Assembly: GCF_030177935.1 (NCBI RefSeq)
Contig: NZ_CP089974.1
Location: forward strand, 1,488,001 to 1,552,000
DNA from: Moraxella haemolytica
Lineage (GTDB): Bacteria > Pseudomonadota > Gammaproteobacteria > Pseudomonadales > Moraxellaceae
DNA length: 64,000 nt
Direction: 5' to 3'
The notes beneath the pieces are model-generated. The model did not search any database. It was not told the origin of the DNA and was given only the letters and a program-made list of their open reading frames with translations. Below, in pieces: positions 1-9,668 of the stretch (positions are counted from its first letter, which is position 1; each line of letters begins with the position of its first letter). Both the position numbers and the translations under genes were made by a program.

Positions 1-148
1 TAAAAAGTGCGATAATTTGGAAATACAAAAAATCAAACACCCTAGCATAGCATAGTTTTTGATGGTGCGGATAGTTTTGCACCTATTTTTAGCAAAATTT
101 TTATTCAAATTGACAGCAATCTTCATGTTTTATTTAGTCACACTAAAA

Positions 149-176
149 ATGACATACTGCATTCACAGTATGTCAT
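149..176 (-). terminator. Rho-independent terminator of tkt
   Basis: An 11-bp perfect inverted repeat (ATGACATACTG / CAGTATGTCAT) with a 6-nt loop lies 33 bases past the tkt stop. Read on the minus strand it is followed by TTTTTAG, the usual U-tract. The remaining bases 1-148 show no gene I can support. Confidence 0.85.
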
Positions 177-208
177 CGTATTTGGTGCAATTTAAGTCAA
201 GCACTCAA

Positions 209-2209
209 TTAAATCAGACTCTCTACCGCCGCCACTACTTTATCGGTGGTGATACCAAAGTACTCAAATAGATCTTTGGCAGGAGCAGATTCACCAAAGG
301 TTGTCATGCCGATGACCTTGCCATCAAGCCCAACAAATTTATACCAATAATCAGTAATGCCTGCCTCCACCGCCACACGGCTACGGACTGCTGATGGTAG
401 TACGCTTTCAATATAGTCTTTATCTTGTTTAACAAAAATCTCAGCACATGGCATGGACACCACACGCACGCCGATGCCTTTTTCACCAAGAATCTGATGA
501 GCTTGCACTGCTAAATCCACCTCAGAGCCTGTGGCAATGATAATGGCTTGTAGGTCGCCCTTCTCTTTAACTAGTACATAAGCTCCTTTTTCAATCAAGG
601 TGAGTTGTTCGTCTGTACGAGCTTGGTGTGCTAGATTTTGACGAGATAAGATGAGCGATGTTGGTGCATTGGCAGTTTGCAGGGAAATTTTCCATGCCAC
701 AGCAGTTTCTACCGCATCGCAAGGTCTCCAAGTAAAATGATTTGGTGTCTGACGCAAACTTGCAATCTGCTCCACAGGCTGATGGGTTGGACCATCTTCG
801 CCAAGACCAATACTGTCGTGGGTATAGACATTGATAACACGCTGTTTCATCAGTGCTGACATACGTACCGCATTACGAGCATATTCCATGAACATAAGGA
901 ATGTGGCGGTATAAGGAATAAAACCGCCATGCAAAGCCACGCCATTGGCAATAGCCGTCATGCCAAATTCACGCACGCCATAATGTACATAGTTACCGTC
1001 TATATGCTCTTGCACACCTTTAGCACCGCTCCACAAGGTCAAGTTAGACCCCGTCAAGTCAGCCGAACCACCCAAAACTTCTGGTAGTAATGGAGCAAAT
1101 GCACCGATGGCATTTTGGCTTGCCTTACGAGTGGCGATTGTCTCACCTTTGGCTTGGCATGCTTTGATAAATTCATCAGCTTTGATAACAAAGTCGCTTG
1201 GTAACTCGCCTGATAATCTACGCATCAACTCGCTTGCTTGAGTAGGATATTTGGCTTGATAATCAGCAAATTGAGCATTCCAATCACTCTCCAAACGCTC
1301 GCCTTTATCGCAGGCATTCCACGCTTCATAAATCTCATTAGGAATCTCAAAAGCATTGGCATTACCCCAACCCAACTCTGCTCGAGTCAGTGCAATCTCA
1401 TCAACCCCAAGCGGTGCTCCATGACTGTCTTCTTTGCCTTGCTTATTCGGACTGCCCAGACCGATGACGGTTTTACAAATAATTAAGGTAGGCTTATTGG
1501 TTTCGGCTTTGGCTTGAATGGTCGCTTCACGAATGGCATCTGAATCATGACCATCTACACGCAGAACCTGCCAATTATAGCTCTCAAATCGTTTGGCAGT
1601 ATCGTCTGAAAACCAGCCTCCCACTTCACCATCAATAGAAATGCCGTTATCGTCATAATAGGCGATCAACTTGCCAAGCCCTAGTGTGCCAGCAAGCGAA
1701 CAGGCTTCATGCGACACACCTTCCATCAGGCAACCATCTCCCAAAAAACAATAGGTGTAGTGGTTAATGATGGCATTATCAGACTTATTAAACTGCCCTG
1801 CCAAAGTTTTTTCTGCCAACGCAAAACCCACTGCATTAGCAATGCCCTGCCCCAAAGGACCTGTGGTTGTCTCAACGCCATCAGCATAGCCATGCTCTGG
1901 ATGCCCTGCAGTTTTGGCGTGTAATTGGCGAAAATTTTTGATGTCATCAATCGTCAAATCATAGCCGGTCAGATGCAACAAAGCATACAGCAACATAGAG
2001 CCATGCCCATTTGACAAAACAAAACGGTCTCGGTTTGGCCATTTGGCATTTTTAGGATTGTGATTTAAGAATTCACGCCATACCACATCAGCGATATCCG
2101 CCATGCCCATAGGTGCACCAGGGTGTCCTGAGTTGGCTTTTTGGACAGCGTCCATAGCAAGAATACGAATGGCGTTGGCATTGTGGCGTTGGTTTAAAGG
2201 GGTTGGCAT
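209..2209 (-). CDS. tkt: Transketolase
   Basis: Thiamine-diphosphate enzyme of the non-oxidative pentose phosphate pathway; it moves two-carbon ketol units between sugar phosphates in the cytoplasm. The 666-residue product matches the family length. Visible landmarks are the N-terminal [20 protein letters not shown] block, the ThDP-binding GDGCLMEG stretch near residue 155, and the pyrimidine-domain [17 protein letters not shown] motif near 470. The open frame extends 25 codons further upstream, but that part has no family similarity; the ATG at 2209 has a GGA-type ribosome site and begins the conserved domain. It stands alone between its own terminator and the serS terminator. Confidence 0.97.
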   Translation of the reverse strand: MPTPLNQRHNANAIRILAMDAVQKANSGHPGAPMGMADIADVVWREFLNHNPKNAKWPNRDRFVLSNGHGSMLLYALLHLTGYDLTIDDIKNFRQLHAKTAGHPEHGYADGVETTTGPLGQGIANAVGFALAEKTLAGQFNKSDNAIINHYTYCFLGDGCLMEGVSHEACSLAGTLGLGKLIAYYDDNGISIDGEVGGWFSDDTAKRFESYNWQVLRVDGHDSDAIREATIQAKAETNKPTLIICKTVIGLGSPNKQGKEDSHGAPLGVDEIALTRAELGWGNANAFEIPNEIYEAWNACDKGERLESDWNAQFADYQAKYPTQASELMRRLSGELPSDFVIKADEFIKACQAKGETIATRKASQNAIGAFAPLLPEVLGGSADLTGSNLTLWSGAKGVQEHIDGNYVHYGVREFGMTAIANGVALHGGFIPYTATFLMFMEYARNAVRMSALMKQRVINVYTHDSIGLGEDGPTHQPVEQIASLRQTPNHFTWRPCDAVETAVAWKISLQTANAPTSLILSRQNLAHQARTDEQLTLIEKGAYVLVKEKGDLQAIIIATGSEVDLAVQAHQILGEKGIGVRVVSMPCAEIFVKQDKDYIESVLPSAVRSRVAVEAGITDYWYKFVGLDGKVIGMTTFGESAPAKDLFEYFGITTDKVVAAVESLI

Positions 2210-2286
2210 ATCGTTTTTCCAAGTTTTACAAGTAAAATTTGAATTATTATAGCACATTCCACCCCATTGAGCGAAACTTACCAATG

Positions 2287-2322
2287 AAAAAACCGCCCAA
2301 TCCTAAGATTAAACGGCTTTTT
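2287..2322 (-). terminator. Rho-independent terminator of serS
   Basis: Read on the minus strand, AAAAAGCCG pairs with CGGTTTTTT around an inner AATC/GATT stem, ending in six T residues a few bases after the serS stop. It separates serS from tkt, so tkt must have its own promoter. Confidence 0.75.
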
Positions 2323-2329
2323 AAAAACA

Positions 2330-3658
<1,329 letters not shown>

Positions 3659-3757
3659 TCAACCAATACATTTAAAGTAAAAACTTCTTTATCATATCAA
3701 AAAAGCCGACACATTTCAGCAAATTTACAGCATTTTGACTATTTTTTATAAAAAATC

Positions 3758-3777
3758 CATCAACTTGATGTTTTTTT
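3758..3777 (+). terminator. Terminator-like hairpin in the serS/YcxB divergent spacer
   Basis: CATCA-ACT-TGATG is flanked by A-rich bases and followed by seven T residues on the plus strand. It sits about 80 bases before the next plus-strand gene, where no upstream plus-strand gene needs termination, so its role is unclear. Confidence 0.4.
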
Positions 3778-3858
3778 GGTTTTGTGGTTTATTTTTTGAG
3801 ATAAAATCGGTAATATAAGCAAATATTTTTATCTATTATTTTGCACTAGGAATACATC

Positions 3859-4512
3859 ATGAGCAAGGCTCTTTATCCTTACACCCTAAAACCCATCACC
3901 CTTAACATGACTGATGCCGAATTTCGTGGTGCTCAGCTTGCCCTATTTGAAAAAGGTGCAAGCAATTTTACCCTAAAATCCGTCCGCACCAAAGAATGGA
4001 TTGTCATGGCGATTGTGTTGGTGGCAGCGATTGCTGGACTTGTTTTTGTCAGTGGTTATTCAACCATTATTTTTTGGCTGATGTTGGTACTTGTTGCATT
4101 GTATTTGGTGGCTCGCACGGCTGGACTAAAATGGTACATGAAAAGAGAATACGACAAACAAGTCAGTACCACACAGATGCCCAAAGAGATGGAAATGGTA
4201 CAGCTTGGCGTGCAGTCGCACGGCTTAATCATGAGTATTCCTACCCCCAGCGATGTCATAAATAGCCCACAAATGCGTGGCATGCAGATGCGTTCAGCCC
4301 CCATGCAATCAGCAGTCATTCCTTGGAGTGCAGTTAGTAGTTGGGATGAGACTGATGATTATGTGTTTATGATGTTTGAAATGAAAGGTCAAAAGGGCAG
4401 TCAAATCATTCCAAAACGCCTAGAAACCCAAGGTCTGCCCATCAAAACCATCATCAAACACCTCAGCGACACCAAACCAAAAGGGCTAGAATCACTAACC
4501 CAACCGCTGTAA
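3859..4512 (+). CDS. YcxB-like membrane protein
   Basis: A 217-residue protein with two adjacent predicted membrane helices (about residues 47-68 and 70-90) followed by a soluble C-terminal domain. The segment VIPWSAVSSWDETDDYVFMM followed by a short strand and IIPKR resembles the C-terminal domain of the YcxB family (ip-w-I ... e-dd ... iiPKR pattern), a small PH-like fold of unknown function on the cytoplasmic side of inner-membrane proteins. It stands alone, divergent from serS, with its own terminator. The middle section is Met-rich (around residues 115-155). No function can be assigned beyond membrane localisation. Confidence 0.75.
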   Translation: MSKALYPYTLKPITLNMTDAEFRGAQLALFEKGASNFTLKSVRTKEWIVMAIVLVAAIAGLVFVSGYSTIIFWLMLVLVALYLVARTAGLKWYMKREYDKQVSTTQMPKEMEMVQLGVQSHGLIMSIPTPSDVINSPQMRGMQMRSAPMQSAVIPWSAVSSWDETDDYVFMMFEMKGQKGSQIIPKRLETQGLPIKTIIKHLSDTKPKGLESLTQPL

Positions 4513-4561
4513 CCGGCATTGTGTACTTAATAGGTTTTAAATTTACAGTTTTAAACTTCAT

Positions 4562-4590
4562 AAAAACACTGGATATCTCTGGTGTTTTTT
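4562..4590 (+). terminator. Rho-independent terminator of the YcxB-like gene
   Basis: AAAAACAC pairs with GTGTTTTTT across an interrupted stem about 50 bases after the stop codon, with a T-run. Confidence 0.6.
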
Positions 4591-4691
4591 ATTGACTTTT
4601 ATTATCTTTAATTACCATCTTTTATTTAAAAAAATAAATCATTCTCGCCAAACAAATTGATAAAATAAAATATTGCGTTGTGATAATTCAA

Positions 4692-4720
4692 TTGCCTTTA
4701 TCTGATTATTTTGTTAGGAT
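4692..4720 (+). promoter_or_regulatory. Candidate sigma70 promoter of dps
   Basis: TTGCCT (4692-4697) is separated by exactly 17 bases from TAGGAT (4715-4720), giving a start of transcription roughly 50 bases before the dps ATG. No clear OxyR or Fur box was recognised by eye. Confidence 0.45.
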
Positions 4721-4775
4721 ATATCTATAAACAGCAGGTATTTTATTCAAATTCTTTAGCAAAGTGAGGAAAATC

Positions 4776-5246
4776 ATGAGCACCACTCAAATTGGTCTTG
4801 AAAAAGCAGAACTAACTCCTGTCATCAAGGCATTGAACAACCTATTGTCTAGCTATCATGTATTTTATATCAATGTGCGTGGTTATCACTGGAATGTCAA
4901 AGGCGAGCACTTTTTTACCTTGCATCCAAAATTTGAAGAGCTATATACTGAGCTACAACTACAAATTGACGAGATTGCTGAGCGTATCCTAACGCTAAGT
5001 GGCACCCCTTTGCACGCTTATAGCGATTTTACTCAATTATCATCTATCCAAGAAGATAAGAGCGTCTTTAATGGTCGTGGTTGCGTAGAGGGCGTGGTCA
5101 AAGGCTTGCAAGCCCTAATTGAAGAACAACGCAAGGTTGCTGCCATAGCTGAAGAAGCCAACGATCAAGGTTCTGTGGATTTGGTATCTGGCTACATCCA
5201 AGAACAAGAAAAGATGGTTTGGATGTATAATGCTTTCTTAGGTTAA
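4776..5246 (+). CDS. dps: Dps ferritin-like DNA-binding / iron-storage protein
   Basis: Mini-ferritin that oxidises Fe(II) with hydrogen peroxide and stores iron in a 12-subunit shell, protecting DNA during stress. The 156-residue product carries all intersubunit ferroxidase residues: H38 in GYHWNVKG, H50, E54, D65 and E69, a constant 7-residue offset from the Listeria innocua site (H31, H43, D47, D58, E62), with Glu in place of Asp at the third position. The N-tail is short with few Lys residues, so DNA binding by the tail is uncertain. The in-frame GTG 12 bases upstream overlaps the ribosome site (GTGAGGA), so the ATG is preferred. Monocistronic between a promoter and a strong terminator. 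Confidence 0.93.
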   Translation: MSTTQIGLEKAELTPVIKALNNLLSSYHVFYINVRGYHWNVKGEHFFTLHPKFEELYTELQLQIDEIAERILTLSGTPLHAYSDFTQLSSIQEDKSVFNGRGCVEGVVKGLQALIEEQRKVAAIAEEANDQGSVDLVSGYIQEQEKMVWMYNAFLG

Positions 5247-5304
5247 TGCTTTCTTAAACCAACGATTGATTAAGTCAATTGGGTAAAACCACCTAATATT
5301 TCAA

Positions 5305-5337
5305 TAAAAAATATCCCCGCAATTGGGGATATTTTTT
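5305..5337. terminator. Bidirectional terminator between dps and gloA
   Basis: AAAAAATATCCCC and GGGGATATTTTTTT form a long stem around a 6-nt loop. A-tracts and T-tracts on both sides let it serve dps (plus) and gloA (minus). Confidence 0.85.
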
Positions 5338-5434
5338 TGGTATGTTGGGCAATCAAATCAAAAAGTTTAAAACCTAATCTTAGATTTAAGAGCCTAATTT
5401 TGGCTTTGCTAGCTTCATACAAGCATTCGTTTTA

Positions 5435-5965
5435 TTAGTACTTTAGCTCAATAATCTCAATCCAATAGCCATCAGGGTCTTTAATGAATGCAATCTCCTT
5501 CATGCTGCCATCTTCAGGGCGTTTTTGAAACACCACTTCATTGTCATCAAACCATTTTACCGCTTCTGTCAAATCTGGCACACTAAAACAAATATGTCCA
5601 AATCCACGAGGGTCGCTGTTGCCATCATGATAGCTAAATTCGGCATCATCTTCTGTGCCATAATTATGGGTCAATTCCAAGATACTGCGTTGGCGTGAAA
5701 CATAAGCGGTTAGGTTTTCTGCATTTGGCAGGTTGTTGCGTTCTTCTTCGGTTAATTTCGCCAAAAAATACAAATCAAACTTTGCATCAGGAAACTGGCT
5801 ATGGCGAAGTAGCGTCATGCCAAGCACACCTGTATAAAACTCCAGTGATTTTACAGGGTCTTTAATGCGAAGCATGGTGTGGTTATAAACAAAACCCTCA
5901 GACTGCACTGGAATATCTTTAACACCCGTAGCACTCAAAGATTGGGTCGGTTGTGAAATTGTCAT
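5435..5965 (-). CDS. gloA: Lactoylglutathione lyase (glyoxalase I), long form
   Basis: Isomerises the methylglyoxal-glutathione hemithioacetal to S-lactoylglutathione in the cytoplasm. The 176-residue protein is about 40 residues longer than E. coli GloA and has the longer loops of the human and Pseudomonas GloA3 type, known to be Zn-activated. Metal ligands fit H29 (YNHTMLR), E97 (ILELTHN), H124 (GFGHICF) and E170 (YWIEIIE). Two ATG codons lie in tandem; the ribosome site AGGAG is only 2 bases from the first and 5 from the second, so the second was chosen. It lies 52 bases after the carbonic anhydrase gene and may share its transcript. Confidence 0.94.
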   Translation of the reverse strand: MTISQPTQSLSATGVKDIPVQSEGFVYNHTMLRIKDPVKSLEFYTGVLGMTLLRHSQFPDAKFDLYFLAKLTEEERNNLPNAENLTAYVSRQRSILELTHNYGTEDDAEFSYHDGNSDPRGFGHICFSVPDLTEAVKWFDDNEVVFQKRPEDGSMKEIAFIKDPDGYWIEIIELKY

Positions 5966-6017
5966 CATATCTCCTTACATTCACTTTTCATTTAACAATC
6001 AATTAAAGTTTTACCAT

Positions 6018-6641
6018 TTAGCTAAAAAAATTAACACGGCCTGTGGCAACATCATACTCTGCACCAATGATGGTCAATCGACCTGCATTTACCATATCCT
6101 CTAAAATACGAGAGCCGTGTTTGAGCTGACTTACCGACATACGCACATTGGCACGCACGGCACGGTCAATAAACTCATCTATATCAATCTCGCCATCGCC
6201 TGCTGTGGCTATCTCGTGCAAGTTATACACACTGGGGCGAATTCTATCTACAATGGACTGTAAGTTGGGCGAATAAAACTGCTCTGGATTGGTCAATGCC
6301 TCCACACAAGCGGTTACCGCACCACAGTGGCTATGACCAAGCACTACCACAAGCTCTGTGCCAAATTTATCGGCAGCAAACTCAATCGAGCCAATCTGAC
6401 TTGGGGCAACCACATTGCCTGCCACACGAATCACAAATAAGTCGCCAAGCCCTTGATCAAAGATAATTTCCACAGGCACACGAGCATCCGAACAGCCCAA
6501 GATGATGGCATTTGGGCATTGTTCTTTAATAAGCTCAGGCGGTGGAATGCGTAAGAACTCAGTACTGGTAAGATTCGCCACATAGCGTTCATTGCCCGCT
6601 TTTAGCATCTCAAGGACGGTTTGGGCGTCTCTATTTTTCAT
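6018..6641 (-). CDS. can: Beta-class carbonic anhydrase
   Basis: Zinc enzyme interconverting CO2 and bicarbonate in the cytoplasm, supplying bicarbonate to carboxylases when CO2 is low. The 207-residue protein has the beta-class zinc motif C50-S-D52-A-R54 and the second motif H103-S-H-C106-G; the D52-R54 dyad is intact. The segment FDQGLGDLFVIRVAGNVV is typical of the bacterial Can/CynT group. Start is supported by AAGGAAAATC before the ATG. It is followed on the same strand by gloA. The can/cynT distinction cannot be settled by eye; the absence of a cyn operon favours can. Confidence 0.94.
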   Translation of the reverse strand: MKNRDAQTVLEMLKAGNERYVANLTSTEFLRIPPPELIKEQCPNAIILGCSDARVPVEIIFDQGLGDLFVIRVAGNVVAPSQIGSIEFAADKFGTELVVVLGHSHCGAVTACVEALTNPEQFYSPNLQSIVDRIRPSVYNLHEIATAGDGEIDIDEFIDRAVRANVRMSVSQLKHGSRILEDMVNAGRLTIIGAEYDVATGRVNFFS

Positions 6642-6668
6642 GATTTTCCTTGTAATTCGTATTCAAAA

Positions 6669-7607
6669 TTACTCACTACCAGGCACTTGCGATGTATTAA
6701 CATTGGGTGTTGGTACAGACTTAGATTCATTTTTTTGCTCACTTTTAGATTCTAAAGCCGACTCTTCTACCTTTGGCTCATTTTTAGACGCCCTGCCCTC
6801 TTTTAATTCATCTGTCTTTGATTTAGAGACTTTGCCATCAAGCTGTAGCACACCAAAGACAGTTTGGGCGTCTTGACCTGCCTGCTGAATCTGCATGGTC
6901 TGTTCTTGTGATTGCTCATCACCCTCGTTAAGCTCCTCATCGGTGCTGGTGGTGTCCTGCACAGGAATTTCATTGCGAGTTACTTGCAATCTCACCTGTC
7001 TAACTTGGCGGATGGATAAATCTCGCACCGTCTCGCCACGCTCATAGTCATCAATGATTTTTAGGTAGTCTGTCATTGGCACAACACTCAAAGCGATACT
7101 GCCTGTCAGTCCAAAATCTACCGTTTTAGCAGCGGTATTAGCAAGTTCAACGCTATTAAAATTGCCATAAGTTAGAATATATCTGGGATTTTGATTGTCA
7201 TCAAGATAGCGAAAATAAGCAAACTGGTTGCGATCAGTTGGGCGTAAGTCTAGGTAGTTGGTGATGATTTCATTTTGGCTGACATCCATGAGCTGAACGG
7301 TGTATTTTTTGCCTTTAAAATAATGCTTATCCTTAAATTCGGTCGGATAAGCACTCAAATCTCGCACCAAAATTGAAAAGTCAATGGGTGGCACTTCTTT
7401 GTTTAATTCCCCCAAAGTCTCAATATGTGCAGGCATCTCTACCGCTTGGCTCTTGTCTTGCTCACCACCATCAGTACTGGTGGTAGTCGGTGCACTGCTA
7501 GCAATCCACAAGATGAACCAAGCAAGCGACATCGTCCCTGCCAAAACCAACCAATATAAGGCTTGGCGACGAAAATACTTCTCTTTCATTGCGGCGGTTG
7601 TCGCCAT
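6669..7607 (-). CDS. SPOR-domain-like membrane protein, DamX counterpart
   Basis: A 312-residue protein with a short cytoplasmic N-terminus, one membrane helix (about residues 16-36), a linker and then a region (about 100-180) with the SPOR pattern: KYTVQLMDVS, FAYFRYLDDN and YILTYGNFNSVELA. SPOR domains bind denuded septal peptidoglycan. The C-terminal third is charged and low-complexity (Lys/Glu/Ser/Gln), probably disordered, so the SPOR-like domain is internal rather than C-terminal. It follows aroB by 43 bases; in many Gammaproteobacteria the gene after aroB is damX, a SPOR division protein, which supports the call. The ribosome site AAGG sits 7 bases from the ATG at 7607 but abuts the ATG at 7613. 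Confidence 0.65.
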   Translation of the reverse strand: MATTAAMKEKYFRRQALYWLVLAGTMSLAWFILWIASSAPTTTSTDGGEQDKSQAVEMPAHIETLGELNKEVPPIDFSILVRDLSAYPTEFKDKHYFKGKKYTVQLMDVSQNEIITNYLDLRPTDRNQFAYFRYLDDNQNPRYILTYGNFNSVELANTAAKTVDFGLTGSIALSVVPMTDYLKIIDDYERGETVRDLSIRQVRQVRLQVTRNEIPVQDTTSTDEELNEGDEQSQEQTMQIQQAGQDAQTVFGVLQLDGKVSKSKTDELKEGRASKNEPKVEESALESKSEQKNESKSVPTPNVNTSQVPGSE

Positions 7608-7650
7608 AGTCATACCTTTTTAAATTGCTTTTTGATTATTGTAGCAAATT

Positions 7651-8772
7651 TCAACCGATTGATAAATAATCATCAATAGATGTCAGAACTTTGGTCAATT
7701 TTTGCACATCAAAATCCGCCGTTACAAACCCCTTGCCTATGCCATCAAGCAACACCAAACGCATTTTGCCCGCCTGCACTTTTTTATCATGCCCCATCAA
7801 GTCAAGAGCTGTCGCTACTTCTATCGCAGGTGGCTTAATGGGCAGATGAAATTTATGTAGCAATCTTGCTACTCGGCTAACAGACGCATGATCAACAAGC
7901 CCCATTTCACACGACATGGCAAGTGCTTGCATCATGCCTGCCGACACCGCCTCACCATGCAACCAAACACCATAGCCTTGATGCGTCTCTATCACATGCC
8001 CAAAAGTATGCCCAAAGTTTAGCAACGCACGAAGTCCTGATTCTCTTTCATCAGCAGCGACAACATCTGCCTTAAACTGACAACAGCGATGCACCATCTG
8101 CATGAGTATATTTCCATCACGAGCATTGATGGCATCACTGTGAGTCTCAAGCCAAGTCAAAAACTCTGCATCTAAAATCAAAGCATATTTCACCACCTCA
8201 GCAAGCCCTGCAGCAAACTCTCTAGGTGGCAAAGTATCAAAAGTAGTCATGTCTGCAAGCACCGCCACAGGCTGCCAAAACGCCCCAATCATGTTCTTAC
8301 CACGAGCATGGTTGATGCCTGTCTTACCACCCACTGACGAATCAACTTGAGCAAGTAGCGTGGTTGGCACTTGAATAAAATTCACACCACGCATGAAACT
8401 TGCCGCTGCAAAACCAACCATATCGCCAATCACTCCACCACCCAATGCGATGAGCATACAATCACGAGCAAAGTGATGCTCAAGCAACACATCGTAGATA
8501 TGATTAATGCTGTCTTGGTTTTTGTGGTGTTCGCCATCTGGCAGTACGCAAGTCGCCACCTTATAACTTGCTGCACTCAATATTTCTACCAATTTATCCA
8601 AATAAAACGGTGCAACCACATCGTTGGTAACAACAAGCACCTGCTTGGATTTAATAAATGGCATGATGGGTGTTGCCAAATCCAAATCGCCATTGGTATC
8701 TTTTTGGCTTGCGGTAATAAAGATGGGGTAATCGTGGCTTTGTGTATGTACAATTAAATCATGATTTGTCAT
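7651..8772 (-). CDS. aroB: 3-dehydroquinate synthase
   Basis: Second step of the shikimate pathway: converts DAHP to 3-dehydroquinate using NAD and a divalent metal. The 373-residue protein shows the NAD-binding GGGVIGDMVGFAAASF motif, the substrate segment VPTTLLAQVDSSVGGKTGIN, and the metal ligand region with FGHTFGHVIE and HGEAVSAGM. The open frame reaches 25 codons further upstream through a Gln/Asn-rich stretch without family similarity. Two adjacent ATG codons follow CAGGTTT; the second has better spacing. Order aroK-aroB-SPOR protein is the usual one; the 142-base gap after aroK leaves room for a separate promoter. Confidence 0.96.
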   Translation of the reverse strand: MTNHDLIVHTQSHDYPIFITASQKDTNGDLDLATPIMPFIKSKQVLVVTNDVVAPFYLDKLVEILSAASYKVATCVLPDGEHHKNQDSINHIYDVLLEHHFARDCMLIALGGGVIGDMVGFAAASFMRGVNFIQVPTTLLAQVDSSVGGKTGINHARGKNMIGAFWQPVAVLADMTTFDTLPPREFAAGLAEVVKYALILDAEFLTWLETHSDAINARDGNILMQMVHRCCQFKADVVAADERESGLRALLNFGHTFGHVIETHQGYGVWLHGEAVSAGMMQALAMSCEMGLVDHASVSRVARLLHKFHLPIKPPAIEVATALDLMGHDKKVQAGKMRLVLLDGIGKGFVTADFDVQKLTKVLTSIDDYLSIG

Positions 8773-8914
8773 CATAAACCTGCGTGATTGGTTTGGGTTA
8801 TGGGTTTGTTGCTGATTGGGATTTTGGTGATTGCCTGCCGCCATCATTGCACCAAAATTGTATTGTATTAGACCATATTAATGATATGCCATAACGGCAC
8901 AGTCATTTTAATAT

Positions 8915-9514
8915 TTATCCATCTTGCTGCTCTTTGGCATAGTCTGCCAATCTATCTAAAATATCAGACACCATCTGCTTTGGATAAGCACGCCCTGTTG
9001 GTACGATGATGGTAGCAACCTCCTGATATAGCGGATGGCGTTTTTCATAGAGCTTATCTAAGACCGCTCGTGGATTTTCTGTTTGTAGTAATGGGCGGTT
9101 TTTGTCTTTTTTGGTGCGAAACAGTTGCGTATCAACATTGGCATCTAAATAAATCACCAAACCTGTTTTTAGTAGCTCTCGGTTCTTGGCACGACCAACT
9201 GCACCACCGCCTGTCGCCATGACAATATTTGTCAGGTCAGTCAGCTCCATCAAGGCACGAGTTTCTCTATCTCGAAAACCCTCTTCGCCTTCTTTGGCGA
9301 AAATCCACGGAATATCCGCTCCTGTCTGTGCCACGATATAATGGTCGCAATCTACAAAATCACGCCCCAAATGCTTTGCCAGTAGCTTACCAATGGTGGT
9401 TTTGCCTGCACCCATCGGACCGACCAAAAAAATAGGTGGTAGCATCTTAGCAAGCCCTTCACTCGTCTTTTCAACCACGACATCTTCAATGATGGCGTTA
9501 TCACCTTCAAACAT
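8915..9514 (-). CDS. aroK: Shikimate kinase
   Basis: Phosphorylates shikimate at the 3-hydroxyl with ATP. The 199-residue protein has the Walker A loop GPMGAGKTTIGK (about residues 32-43), the shikimate-binding DCDHYI and GFRDRETRAL segments, the GGGAVGR loop and the lid KNRPLL. About 23 residues precede the usual start; an internal ATG at 9445 with GAAGGG upstream would give a 176-residue protein closer to E. coli AroK, so the start is uncertain. It lies 154 bases after pilQ on the same strand, the conserved pilMNOPQ-aroKB order. Confidence 0.95.
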   Translation of the reverse strand: MFEGDNAIIEDVVVEKTSEGLAKMLPPIFLVGPMGAGKTTIGKLLAKHLGRDFVDCDHYIVAQTGADIPWIFAKEGEEGFRDRETRALMELTDLTNIVMATGGGAVGRAKNRELLKTGLVIYLDANVDTQLFRTKKDKNRPLLQTENPRAVLDKLYEKRHPLYQEVATIIVPTGRAYPKQMVSDILDRLADYAKEQQDG

Positions 9515-9668
9515 TCACAGCTCTTGTATTAATGATATCAAAATGCCCTATCATACAACCTTTGGTAAAATCTTGCTAGTATTTTATGTGCTTTTTTCGT
9601 GGTTGTGCTACTGTATAACATTGACTCTTAGACCAGTTGGTTAAGTTTTCATTGTTTGCACACAATCA

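Noticed and set aside
59-271. 70-codon plus-strand frame at the left edge
   Set aside because: It runs through the tkt terminator and the end of tkt, has no ribosome site and no recognisable motif.
6223-6231. TTATACACA DnaA-like sequence inside the carbonic anhydrase gene
   Set aside because: A single relaxed match within a gene, expected by chance.
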